Assembly: GCA_003542955.1 (NCBI GenBank) | Contig: DPJP01000219.1 | Location: 18,222 to 24,320 of the forward strand | Direction of reading: 5' to 3' | Length of the DNA stretch: 6,099 bases | Source of the DNA: Armatimonadota bacterium | Lineage (GTDB): Bacteria; Armatimonadota; Zipacnadia; Zipacnadales; UBA11051 | Shown here: one piece after another, positions 1-5,931 of the stretch | Position numbering within the stretch: position 1 is the first letter of the stretch | Layout: each line of letters starts with the position of its first letter | Made by a program: the position numbers and the translations under genes | The notes under the pieces: model-generated | What the model was told of the DNA's origin: nothing | Databases searched by the model: none | Seen by the model: only the letters and a program-made list of their open reading frames with translations

Positions 1-96
1 GGCGTGGTCCTGAAGCCGGGGGGCGATACCCTCCATGGTGAGGGCCACGGTGACCGTCCGGGTTTCGCCGCGCCGGAAACGCGGCAGGAGGCTGCC
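1..96. other. Unresolved stretch upstream of the aldo/keto reductase
   Basis: No gene can be assigned here. The reductase frame stays open leftwards through this stretch, but the translation (Gly/Pro/Arg/His-rich) does not resemble the start of an aldo/keto reductase and lies upstream of a good ribosome binding site. In the second forward frame a stop occurs at 11-13, and in the third frame at 39-41; either could be the end of an upstream gene cut by the window. On the minus strand a frame open from 99 to the left edge reads like a beta-strand stretch (GETRTVTVALTMEG), so a divergent gene beginning here is a third possibility. No promoter was recognised. Confidence 0.3.
86..91 (+). promoter_or_regulatory. 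Shine-Dalgarno site of the aldo/keto reductase
   Basis: AGGAGG sits 5 nt before the ATG at 97. It decides the start: the alternative in-frame ATG at 4 would add 31 residues unlike any part of this enzyme family, while the protein from 97 opens with the family-typical MLYRRLGRTELQVS. Confidence 0.85.
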
Positions 97-1032
97 ATGC
101 TATACCGTCGTCTTGGACGTACCGAGTTGCAGGTGTCAGAGTTGAGCTTCGGCGCCGCGCGGGGCTACGATCGGGATGAGTTCCCCGCACTCGTAGAGGC
201 GATCATCGGCGCGGGCATCAACCTCATCGACACCGCCACCGGTTACGGTGACTCCGAGCTTGCGCTGGGCCGGGCTCTGGCGGGGCATGATGACATTCTC
301 ATCGAGACAAAGTACTGCCCATACGACAGCTACCGTCCCGAGGCGACCTACGTGGGCACTCCGGAGGCGCTGGTGGCCTCGGCCGAGGAGAGCCTGCGGC
401 GGCTGGGGCGGGAGCACCTGGACATCTTCCTGGGCCACGGCATGCGCTCGGTCGAGACGCTGGAGCGCTTCATGAATGACGGCTGCTATGAAGCCATGGT
501 GCGGTTGCGCGAGCAGGGGAAGGTGCGCTTCATCGGCATCAGCGAGCTGTCCGAGGCCGACGGCACGCACCAGGTGCTGCAGCGCGCGGTCCCCACGGGG
601 GCCTTCGATGTCGTCATGCTCACGCTGAACTTCCTGCTGCAGACCGCGGCCGAGAGCGTGTTACCGCTGTGCAGGCAGCATGACGTCGGTGTGGTCGTGA
701 TGATGCCGCTGAACCAGCCATCGAAGGTGTCGGGGCTTGTGAGCCTCCCGGCGGCTCTGGAGTGCATCCGCCGCCATGTCGCGGCCGGGAACCTGCCCGC
801 CGAGCCGCCCTACACGGAGACTGACGTGCTGGACTTCCTCCAGCCCTACTCGATACCCGAGGCCGGGCTGCGCTATGTCCTGTCGCACGATGTGGGCGCA
901 TGCTTCGTCGGCATGAGTTGCCTCTCGCGCCTGGAGGAGAACCTGAAAGCCGTTGACCCGCCGTACCTGGACCGCGAGCGCAAGGCCCGGCTGCAGTCGC
1001 TGTTCGGCGGCATCCAGCGCCAGGTGCTCTGA
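97..1032 (+). CDS. Aldo/keto reductase
   Basis: A 311-residue NAD(P)(H)-dependent oxidoreductase of the aldo/keto reductase superfamily, a cytosolic (beta/alpha)8 barrel that interconverts aldehydes or ketones and alcohols. The opening LGRTELQVSELSFG is the family's usual first strand. All four catalytic residues are visible: Asp45 and Tyr50 in IDTATGYG, Lys72 in ETK, and His114 in LGHG. GKVRFIGIS (141-149) and the closing YVLSHDVGACFVGMSCLSRLEENL match the conserved late-barrel and cofactor-binding end. The length is normal and there is no signal peptide. The gene is followed after 34 nt by a dehydrogenase on the same strand, so the two are probably co-transcribed and act on related carbonyl/alcohol substrates. 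The subfamily and substrate cannot be read from the sequence. Family assignment is firm; role in a sugar, polyol or glycoside pathway is inference. Confidence 0.95.
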   Translation: MLYRRLGRTELQVSELSFGAARGYDRDEFPALVEAIIGAGINLIDTATGYGDSELALGRALAGHDDILIETKYCPYDSYRPEATYVGTPEALVASAEESLRRLGREHLDIFLGHGMRSVETLERFMNDGCYEAMVRLREQGKVRFIGISELSEADGTHQVLQRAVPTGAFDVVMLTLNFLLQTAAESVLPLCRQHDVGVVVMMPLNQPSKVSGLVSLPAALECIRRHVAAGNLPAEPPYTETDVLDFLQPYSIPEAGLRYVLSHDVGACFVGMSCLSRLEENLKAVDPPYLDRERKARLQSLFGGIQRQVL

Positions 1033-1053
1033 CACCAGGCGTGCAACCACGGG

Positions 1054-1058
1054 AGGAG
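1054..1058 (+). promoter_or_regulatory. Shine-Dalgarno site of the zinc-type dehydrogenase
   Basis: AGGAG, within GGGAGGAG, lies 8 nt before the ATG at 1067. It supports that start over the in-frame ATG at 953, which would overlap the reductase by 80 nt and add a low-complexity Arg/Ser/Ala-rich leader absent from the family. Confidence 0.8.
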
Positions 1059-1066
1059 ACTCGAAC

Positions 1067-2038
1067 ATGAAGTGTCTGCAGATCACCGCTCCGGGCGAGT
1101 TCGCGATCATCGATGTGCCCACCCCCACGCCGGGGGAAGGGGAGGTGCTCATGCGCGTGGAGGCGGTCTCGACCTGCGTGCAGTGGGACCTGCACTGCTG
1201 GCACAATGAGCCGATGTTCCTGGGCCACCAGTTCCAGTACCCGTATACGCCGGGCCGCTGCGGGCACGAGGCCACCGGCACCGTCGAGGCCGTCGGGCCG
1301 GGGGTCACGGAGGTCAGCGCGGGAGACCGGGTGAGCGCCTGGCGCGACCAGGCGGAGAGCATCCAGGGCGCGTACGCGCATTATTACATCGTCCCGGCGG
1401 CCAGCATCATCCGCGTGCCCGAAGACCTCCCCGCGCAGGCTCTCGCGCCCGTCGAGATGGCGATGTGCATGGGGACGGTGTTCCGCATGCTGCGCGATAT
1501 GGACGTTCTGCGGGGGCGGGTCTTCGGGGCAACCGGCCTCGGACCGGCGGGGCTGATTGCGATCCAGATGGCCCGGGCGGAGGGCGCGGCGGAGGTGATC
1601 GGGTTCGATCCGCTGCCGGAGCGCCGCGAGTTGGCCCTGCGGTTGGGAGCCGATGCGTGCTATGACCCGGCGGCGCTGGATGAGAGCATCCCCGTCCGCC
1701 CGGCCGCGCCACGCCTGGAGACGACCGTGGACTGCGTCGGCGCGAAGCAGACCGTCGAGTTCTCCATGGATGTGACGGAGGATGTCGTCGCGCTCTTCGG
1801 CGTGCAGCGGGAGGACTACGCGTATGCCCCGCGCCACGGGCGCCTGCGCCTGTGCGGCTACAAAGGGCACTTCCGCGAGTCGGCGGAGTACGCGGTGTGC
1901 CTCATCGAGCAGGGCAAGCTCGATCTCGCTCCGCTTGTCACGCACAATCTGCCGTTGGAGCAATACGGCGAGGGGATTGCGCTGCTGGAGGCCCGCAAGG
2001 CAATCAAGGTGTGCTACTGGCCGTGGGAGCCGGAGTAG
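1067..2038 (+). CDS. Zinc-type medium-chain alcohol/polyol dehydrogenase lacking the structural-zinc lobe
   Basis: A 323-residue medium-chain dehydrogenase/reductase with a GroES-like N-terminal domain and a Rossmann cofactor domain. Residues 62-77 (PGRCGHEATGTVEAVG) are the zinc-alcohol-dehydrogenase signature. Probable catalytic zinc ligands are Cys37, His67 and Glu68, with Glu130 in the place sorbitol dehydrogenase uses for its fourth ligand. The nucleotide motif GLGPAG is at 157-162, and Asp181 after the second strand favours NAD over NADP. Only about 12 residues lie between GDRV (86-89) and the AYAHYYIVPA strand, where typical members carry a four-cysteine structural zinc loop. That loop is deleted, which explains the short length. 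The usual Cys-Gly-Ser/Thr-Asp motif is replaced by CVQWDLH. The position 34 nt after the aldo/keto reductase suggests one operon. The substrate is unknown; a polyol or sugar is a guess. Confidence 0.92.
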   Translation: MKCLQITAPGEFAIIDVPTPTPGEGEVLMRVEAVSTCVQWDLHCWHNEPMFLGHQFQYPYTPGRCGHEATGTVEAVGPGVTEVSAGDRVSAWRDQAESIQGAYAHYYIVPAASIIRVPEDLPAQALAPVEMAMCMGTVFRMLRDMDVLRGRVFGATGLGPAGLIAIQMARAEGAAEVIGFDPLPERRELALRLGADACYDPAALDESIPVRPAAPRLETTVDCVGAKQTVEFSMDVTEDVVALFGVQREDYAYAPRHGRLRLCGYKGHFRESAEYAVCLIEQGKLDLAPLVTHNLPLEQYGEGIALLEARKAIKVCYWPWEPE

Positions 2039-2166
2039 GAGGCGGACGCCGCAGTTGTGGGGCGGCCCGGCGACTGCTCTCTGGCGGACGGCGACAGGCT
2101 GAGATTGCCTCCCGCAAATTGTGGCATTTCTGTGTAATTCGTATGGTGTCCCCGGAATGCACGGGC
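2039..2166. other. Convergent intergenic region
   Basis: This is the 128-nt space between the dehydrogenase stop and the stop of the oppositely oriented membrane-protein gene, where terminators for both units should lie. Its middle (about 2105-2150) is noticeably richer in A and T than the surrounding genes. Only weak inverted repeats are visible: GCAGT at 2051-2055 pairing with ACTGC at 2073-2077, and GCGG/CCGC at 2042-2045 and 2049-2052. Neither is followed by a run of T, so no intrinsic terminator is called. Confidence 0.4.
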
Positions 2167-2904
2167 CTACGACGGGTTCCAGAGTATCAGTGCGCACAGC
2201 CCACAGGTGAACAGGCCCAGGAGCAGCAAGGCTTTGAGAACCTTGAAGGTGCGACGGTCCGAGCGTGCTCGACGAGGCAGACCATTGTGCTCGCGGTGCG
2301 CGGGGTACTCGTAGCCGTCAATCCTGTCCCAGACGCGACTGTAGGTGACAGGCACGCGTAACCAGAGCCAACTGCATCCCCCCCGCGGCAGCCTGTCCCG
2401 TGTGTCCAGGCGAAGCCGCCGGACAACGGCATCGCGGAGCGCACGGAAGCCAGGCGTGGGATAGCCCCGGAACATCGCGCCATACCCGGCGATTCGGATT
2501 CTCCGCGGCATGTCCCCGTCGATGAACTCCAGTGTGAGTACGTGGTCGGGAAATGATGGGAAGCCAGACTGCACCTCAATCATGCGAACGATCTCATCGA
2601 GGTATATCTCGACGCTGCTTCCGTCCCAGTCGCGCGCGGTCAGGCTCTCATGCCCGAAGGTGACCCTTGCCCCATTGCGGAGCCACAGCGTCACCAGGAC
2701 CCCAAGGGCGACGAAGCCACAGATGGCAGCTCCGTGAGCCAGCGCAGCCGGATGGGTGATGCCGACGGCGGTCACAATCGCTCCGGGCACAAGAGGCAGC
2801 GCCAAGCAAATGGCGACGAACACACACCCGTGGGACGTGCTGTACATTGGGTACGTGAGCTGCTCCTGGTTGGGCGCGGGATCGACGGCTGTGGGGTCAG
2901 TCAT
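2167..2904 (-). CDS. Membrane protein with PH-like domain, most diverged paralogue (module 5)
   Basis: A 245-residue membrane protein of unknown function. Two hydrophobic segments (about 27-48 and 57-75) are followed by a beta-rich stretch, VTFGHESLTARDWDGSSVEIYLDEIVRMIEV in sense from residue 81 to 111, which has the 'unfolded-ligand strand, turn, I/L-x-x-I' pattern of bacterial PH-like domains. The domain closes with the helix FRALRDAVVRRLRL (153-166), the same place and motif as in the three genes before it. Unlike them, it has lost the Cys-x-x-Val-Tyr-Arg motif (only EQLTYPMY remains) and gained about 80 residues ending in a third hydrophobic segment (222-242) and a short NPS tail. The start at 2904 was chosen because the protein then opens MTDPTAVDPAP; a GTG at 2952, with GAGG 5 nt before it, would add 16 residues and cannot be excluded. 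Last gene of a minus-strand series, 114 nt after the previous one. Confidence 0.8.
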   Translation of the reverse strand: MTDPTAVDPAPNQEQLTYPMYSTSHGCVFVAICLALPLVPGAIVTAVGITHPAALAHGAAICGFVALGVLVTLWLRNGARVTFGHESLTARDWDGSSVEIYLDEIVRMIEVQSGFPSFPDHVLTLEFIDGDMPRRIRIAGYGAMFRGYPTPGFRALRDAVVRRLRLDTRDRLPRGGCSWLWLRVPVTYSRVWDRIDGYEYPAHREHNGLPRRARSDRRTFKVLKALLLLGLFTCGLCALILWNPS

Positions 2905-3018
2905 TGCCGTCCGCCTCGGCAGGGCGCGTGGCGTACAACGTCCGCATCGCACACCGGCCTCAAGTCCTCACCCACGTGACGCTCCCTTCCATGTCCCCGG
3001 AATCGAGGCCCGCGGCTC

Positions 3019-4410
3019 TCACGCGTCGCGGATCCATGTCACCACCCCTGCTGTGCTCGTGGATGTGAGCGTTGTCATGTCGATGCTGGAGAGGCGTTCG
3101 GAGTACTGCAGGTCGGCGGCGGCACAGACGCGCTCGCGGAGCTCCGTAAGGCGCTGCAGGCCCCGAGGACCGGCCCCGGGCCGCATGTGCATGAGCGGCA
3201 CCCTCCCCATCGTGTCGGCCTCCGCCGGGTCGCCGACGTAGAGCGTCAACGTGCGGTGCGTGCCCAACAGGGCGATGGCGGCGGGTCGAGTCTCCGCAGC
3301 CAGACCGGCGACATCGGCCCACGAGAAGAAGTCCGACCGGCCGCCCCCATAGTCTATGACGATCCCGGCGTCGCACGCGCCAATCTTCGTCCCCCGCACA
3401 CGCGTCTCCCGCAGTACGGGGTAGATGCCTGCCAGCGCGATCAGGGCGGCGGTGAGCGGCATCAACAGCAGCACAGGCCTGCGGGTGGGGTCCAGCGAGT
3501 AGTGGATCGTGAGAACCGCGAAGCCGACGAGCAGCAGCATCGCCACGGGGAACGCGAGCCTCCCGAACTCCCCTCGGCCCGCGCCCGCCGGGTAGATGTG
3601 GCTGCAGTCGTACAGCGTCGGCGCACCACCGGCTCCAGGCGCGGGCGCGACCGTGTCCTTGCCCGGTCGATACCAGGTGCCAGTCGTCTGCGCCTCGCGG
3701 ACCCTCACCTCATCGGTCCGGGGCGCGACCGTGTCCTTGCCCGGTCGATACCAGTTGGCAGTCGTCTGCTCCTCGCTGGCCCTCATTTCATCGGCTCCGG
3801 GCGCGACCGTGTCCTTGCCCGGTCGATACCAGATTCGCACTGTCCAGTTGACGACGGCAGTGCGCCGCGGGCCGCCGATGCTCCGCAGGACCGTCTCCCG
3901 GCGCTCGGTGAGGTCTCCAGTGTCGCGGAGGCCTGCGCGAGCGAGGGCAGTATCGCGGATGGCGTCGAAGTCGCGCTCGATTGCTTCACCTGTGGCCGCG
4001 CCGGTCTCGAGAACGCGAACGAGGCGCTCGTCACCGCCCGCAGAGCGTACGCGGATGTCCAGCCGTCGCCCGTACGCGGCTCCGGTCAAGCTCTCCGTGC
4101 CGCTCATCTCCTGCAGAGCGACGATCTCCGCCCAGCGTATGAACCGGGCGCGCCGCGGCCATGCGCGGATCAGGAGCCCCTCCGATGCAACGCCGACGCG
4201 ATTGTGTGCGCCGGCCAGACCGACAGCGATGGCGAAGATGAGTGCCAGGCCGGCTCCCGCCCACATAGCCCAGATCATGATATCGAGTTCCGCGGCGTTG
4301 GTGTGCGCAGAGTACGCGATCCCCACGGCAAGCGCGAGCGCGACCGCAGCCTCCCACCCACGCCCGCGGGAGACACGGTACACCTTCTCGCACTCATCGA
4401 ATCTGGGCAT
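3019..4410 (-). CDS. Double-module membrane protein with tandem-repeat linker (modules 3 and 4)
   Basis: A 463-residue protein of unknown function made of two copies of the local module. Copy one: ECEKVYR motif (6-12), membrane segments about 20-37 and 46-68, PH-like region about 70-130, and helix FDAIRDTALARAGL (148-161). Copy two: YDCSHIY (267-273), membrane segments about 285-304 and 312-333, PH-like region about 336-395, and helix LQRLTELRERVCAAADL (418-434), followed by a Ser/Thr-rich tail. Between them (about 190-264) lies a charged linker with WYRPGKDTVAP repeated at 194-204, 220-230 and 246-256. Basic residues flanking the membrane pairs suggest both ends and the linker face the cytosol. 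The start at 4410 has GAGG 5 nt before it. ATGs at 4425 (8-nt overlap with the previous stop) and 4446 are alternatives. Fusion by tandem duplication of a gene like its neighbours is inferred from the shared motif order. Confidence 0.85.
   Translation of the reverse strand: MPRFDECEKVYRVSRGRGWEAAVALALAVGIAYSAHTNAAELDIMIWAMWAGAGLALIFAIAVGLAGAHNRVGVASEGLLIRAWPRRARFIRWAEIVALQEMSGTESLTGAAYGRRLDIRVRSAGGDERLVRVLETGAATGEAIERDFDAIRDTALARAGLRDTGDLTERRETVLRSIGGPRRTAVVNWTVRIWYRPGKDTVAPGADEMRASEEQTTANWYRPGKDTVAPRTDEVRVREAQTTGTWYRPGKDTVAPAPGAGGAPTLYDCSHIYPAGAGRGEFGRLAFPVAMLLLVGFAVLTIHYSLDPTRRPVLLLMPLTAALIALAGIYPVLRETRVRGTKIGACDAGIVIDYGGGRSDFFSWADVAGLAAETRPAAIALLGTHRTLTLYVGDPAEADTMGRVPLMHMRPGAGPRGLQRLTELRERVCAAADLQYSERLSSIDMTTLTSTSTAGVVTWIRDA
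3643..3832 (-). repeat. 78-bp tandem repeat inside the double-module gene
   Basis: A 34-bp core occurs at 3643-3676, 3721-3754 and 3799-3832 with no mismatch, spaced exactly 78 bp (26 codons) apart. The two 44-bp spacers are related to each other but differ at 10 positions, so the whole 78-bp unit was duplicated and only the core stayed identical. On the coding strand the core reads WYRPGKDTVAP. Each core also contains the inverted repeat CGACCG-10 nt-CGGTCG (first copy at 3648-3653 and 3664-3669), so the transcript could form three regularly spaced hairpins. It encodes the linker between the two membrane modules. Confidence 0.95.
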
Positions 4411-4414
4411 GCCG

Positions 4415-4420
4415 TCCTCA
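4415..4420 (-). promoter_or_regulatory. Shine-Dalgarno site of the double-module gene, overlapping the previous stop
   Basis: On the minus strand TGAGGACGGC precedes the ATG at 4410, giving GAGG with 5-nt spacing. The same TGA is the stop codon of the preceding gene, so a terminating ribosome sits on the next gene's binding site. This arrangement is typical of translational coupling. It favours 4410 over the ATGs at 4425 and 4446; the one at 4425 has a more distant GGAG (8 nt), the one at 4446 has none. Confidence 0.6.
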
Positions 4421-5155
4421 CGCATTGGTGCGTCTCCGCCAGACATGGTTCCGGATGTCGCCGGTGACGGACCCTCCGGCCCTGGACAGGTTGACCTCGA
4501 CGAGTGCGCGGATATGCCGGTTCTCGACGGCCCACTCGCTGCCGTCATCGATGCTCTGGCAGCCGGCATCCTCGAGGCGGGCGCGGGTGATGATCTCGTG
4601 GCGGAGCTGCTCGAACCCGCGCAGGCGCTGACCCGACTGCGGTGACGGCCCGACGAGTGTGACCCGCTGCAGCCGCCCACCTTCTGCCTCGTTGCCCTCA
4701 TGCACACCCAGCCAGTGCATCTCCTCCTGAGCCTTGCCCGGTGTCGCCAGCCACATCGTCATGTTCTCCATGCGCACAAGACGGTGCCACGGGATGAAGC
4801 TCTGGGCCGACAGCCACGGCCGCCACAGCAGGCCATCGGGATGGATGCCGACGATGTCCTCATCGCGGGCCCTGAACAGGAACGCGACGGACGCAAACAG
4901 CAGCCCGACGGGCACCCATGCCAGCCACGCCCACGGGGAGAAGGTGTGTATCCCGATGGAACCGAAGGTGATGGCGAGGACGATGGCGACGAGCAGTACG
5001 CCCCAGGCGTGCTCGCGTCGTCCGTGGTCGAAGCGGTAGACGCGGTGGCATTCACCCAGCGTCGGCGTGCGTCCGGCGGGCGGCGGCTGCAGGTTGGGCG
5101 CGGGCCTCGGAGGCTCGCGCTGATCGCTTGGGTGTCGCGGTATGTGACTGGCCAT
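4418..5155 (-). CDS. Membrane protein with PH-like domain (module 2)
   Basis: A 245-residue membrane protein of unknown function, paralogous to its neighbours. A Pro/Arg-rich, probably disordered N-terminus (about 6-30) leads to PTLGECHRVYRF (31-42), the motif also found as PTLYDCSHIY in the second half of the next protein. Hydrophobic segments at about 51-69 and 74-94 are joined by a very short turn. A beta-rich region starting DIVGIHPDGLLWRPW (100-114) and FIPWHRLVRMENM (120-132) matches the PH-like pattern, and the helix FEQLRHEIITRARL (181-194) closes it. About 50 further residues end in an Arg-rich tail. The start at 5155 has GGAG 10 nt before it; an ATG at 5197 has none. The stop lies 7 nt before the chosen start of the next gene, so the two are almost certainly co-expressed. 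Membrane topology and module assignment are inferred; the PH-like label is tentative. Confidence 0.85.
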   Translation of the reverse strand: MASHIPRHPSDQREPPRPAPNLQPPPAGRTPTLGECHRVYRFDHGRREHAWGVLLVAIVLAITFGSIGIHTFSPWAWLAWVPVGLLFASVAFLFRARDEDIVGIHPDGLLWRPWLSAQSFIPWHRLVRMENMTMWLATPGKAQEEMHWLGVHEGNEAEGGRLQRVTLVGPSPQSGQRLRGFEQLRHEIITRARLEDAGCQSIDDGSEWAVENRHIRALVEVNLSRAGGSVTGDIRNHVWRRRTNA

Positions 5156-5249
5156 GCTTAAAGGGCTCCACTTCCGCCCACATAGGCCCCGAGCCATGCG
5201 TTGCGGCGCACCTGCAGGCGTGCGGACGTCGCCTTGAACTCCCTGTGCA
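5156..5249. other. Short intergenic gap between two membrane-protein genes
   Basis: This 94-nt gap lies between the first and second genes of the minus-strand series. It contains an imperfect palindrome centred on CCTGCAGG (about 5207-5224, CGCA and TGCG arms with a small bulge), which could be an RNA hairpin or a protein site; no function is evident. No terminator with a T run was seen, so read-through from the first gene into the second is plausible. The only ATG here in frame with the downstream gene is at 5197 and has no ribosome binding site. Confidence 0.35.
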
Positions 5250-5831
5250 TCACTTCCAGAGGTCGTACTCGAGCGGATTGCTCAGTATGCTCGCAGCCCG
5301 CTCCCAGAAGCCCGGTGCCACCCCTCGCGCCCTCTCAAACCCCTTCTCCCGGATGATCGCGTCACGCAACGCGACCAGGTCGTCATCCAACTCGTAGCAG
5401 TTGTAGCCGATGCTCACGGGCATGATGTAGCCCTGCTCGTCCTCGGCATGTATGTGCAGCACCCAGTGCTCCTCGCAGAATCGCGCCGCGTTGTGTTGCC
5501 ACCCGACCGCTCTGACGGCCTCCCAGGCGTAGAGGGTGGTGCGGCCGCGCCAGTCGGTGACGGTGAGGCCTTCGGCGGCCACTGCCGCACGCCCCCTGGT
5601 TTCGCGCAGGGAGCATGAGAGCGCCCAGGCGAGGCCCAGCGCCGCAATCAGAAACAGCGGCCACACCCAGTGGAACACCGCATCCGAGCGCGGCACGCCC
5701 AGCCGCTCATACGCGCCCCAGGCCAACGCGATGACGCCCAGGTAGACGGTCACCATGACGGTGATCGCTCGTGCCTGTCGCCTGCCGCCGCTGCCGGTCC
5801 GGTAGACTGTCTCCCCGGGAGCCTCGGTCAT
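5250..5831 (-). CDS. Membrane protein with PH-like domain, first gene of the series (module 1)
   Basis: A 193-residue membrane protein of unknown function and the most compact form of the module: short N-terminus with GETVYRTGSGGRR (6-18), hydrophobic segments at about 22-40 and 53-74, then AAVAAEGLTVTDWRGRTTLYAWEAVRAVGW starting at 82, the clearest PH-like strand pattern in the locus, and the acidic-to-basic helix DLVALRDAIIREKGFERA (151-168). It ends with a short amphipathic tail. Basic residues before the first and after the second hydrophobic segment predict a cytosolic N- and C-terminus. There is no Cys before VYR, unlike the next two genes. The start at 5831 gives the N-terminus most like its paralogues but has only a distant AGGGG (12 nt). 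ATG at 5900 or TTG at 5903 would add 23-24 residues. A small open frame with a strong ribosome binding site ends 28 nt upstream and might feed ribosomes to this start. Confidence 0.83.
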   Translation of the reverse strand: MTEAPGETVYRTGSGGRRQARAITVMVTVYLGVIALAWGAYERLGVPRSDAVFHWVWPLFLIAALGLAWALSCSLRETRGRAAVAAEGLTVTDWRGRTTLYAWEAVRAVGWQHNAARFCEEHWVLHIHAEDEQGYIMPVSIGYNCYELDDDLVALRDAIIREKGFERARGVAPGFWERAASILSNPLEYDLWK

Positions 5832-5859
5832 CGTGTGCGTGCACCCCTGACCCGGGCCG

Positions 5860-5931
5860 TCATTGCGCCGTAGTTTGCGCCCGTGTGGCAGTGGGCTCAT
5901 CAACCATTCTCATTGTGCGTTCTCCGGGCAC
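5860..5931 (-). CDS. Possible 23-residue leader peptide
   Basis: A GTG at 5931 is preceded by AGGAGG at 7-nt spacing (5939-5944), the best ribosome binding site on the minus strand of this window. The frame runs 23 codons through internal ATGs at 5913 and 5907 to a TGA at 5860-5862, then leaves 28 nt before the first membrane-protein ATG. The second ATG also has a GGAG 8 nt upstream. The peptide is Thr/Arg/Glu/Ala-rich with no hydrophobic segment and resembles nothing I recognise. It may be a translated leader that couples to or attenuates the downstream gene, or chance. Confidence 0.3.
   Translation of the reverse strand: MPGERTMRMVDEPTATRAQTTAQ

Noticed and set aside
4..96. N-terminal extension of the aldo/keto reductase to an ATG at position 4
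   Set aside because: A strong AGGAGG precedes the ATG at 97, and the family's first strand begins right after it; the extension resembles no protein segment.
2039..2166. Intrinsic terminator between the converging units
   Set aside because: The only stems are 4-5 bp and none is followed by a T run on either strand.
620..2197. Long minus-strand open frame opposite the reductase and dehydrogenase
   Set aside because: The plus-strand genes show unmistakable family motifs through nearly all of this interval. The antisense translation is Arg/Pro/Ala-rich without domain features, an effect of high GC.
2968..2985. Similarity between the gap upstream of the last membrane gene (CACGTG with GGGAGCGTC nearby) and the right edge (6061-6075)
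   Set aside because: The shared words are short and arranged differently; in GC-rich DNA this is probably coincidence.
3643..3832. Three 34-bp direct repeats with 44-bp spacers, resembling a short CRISPR array
   Set aside because: The spacers are about three-quarters identical to each other, the period is exactly 26 codons, and the array lies in frame within a coding region. It is a coding tandem repeat.
3187..4467. Long plus-strand open frame opposite the double-module gene
   Set aside because: Its product is low-complexity and Arg/Gln-rich, whereas the minus strand encodes membrane segments and motifs shared with three neighbouring genes.
3596..4645. Second plus-strand open frame across the same region
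   Set aside because: Ser/Arg/Pro/Ala-rich shadow spanning the junction of two real minus-strand genes, with no ribosome binding site or recognisable motif.
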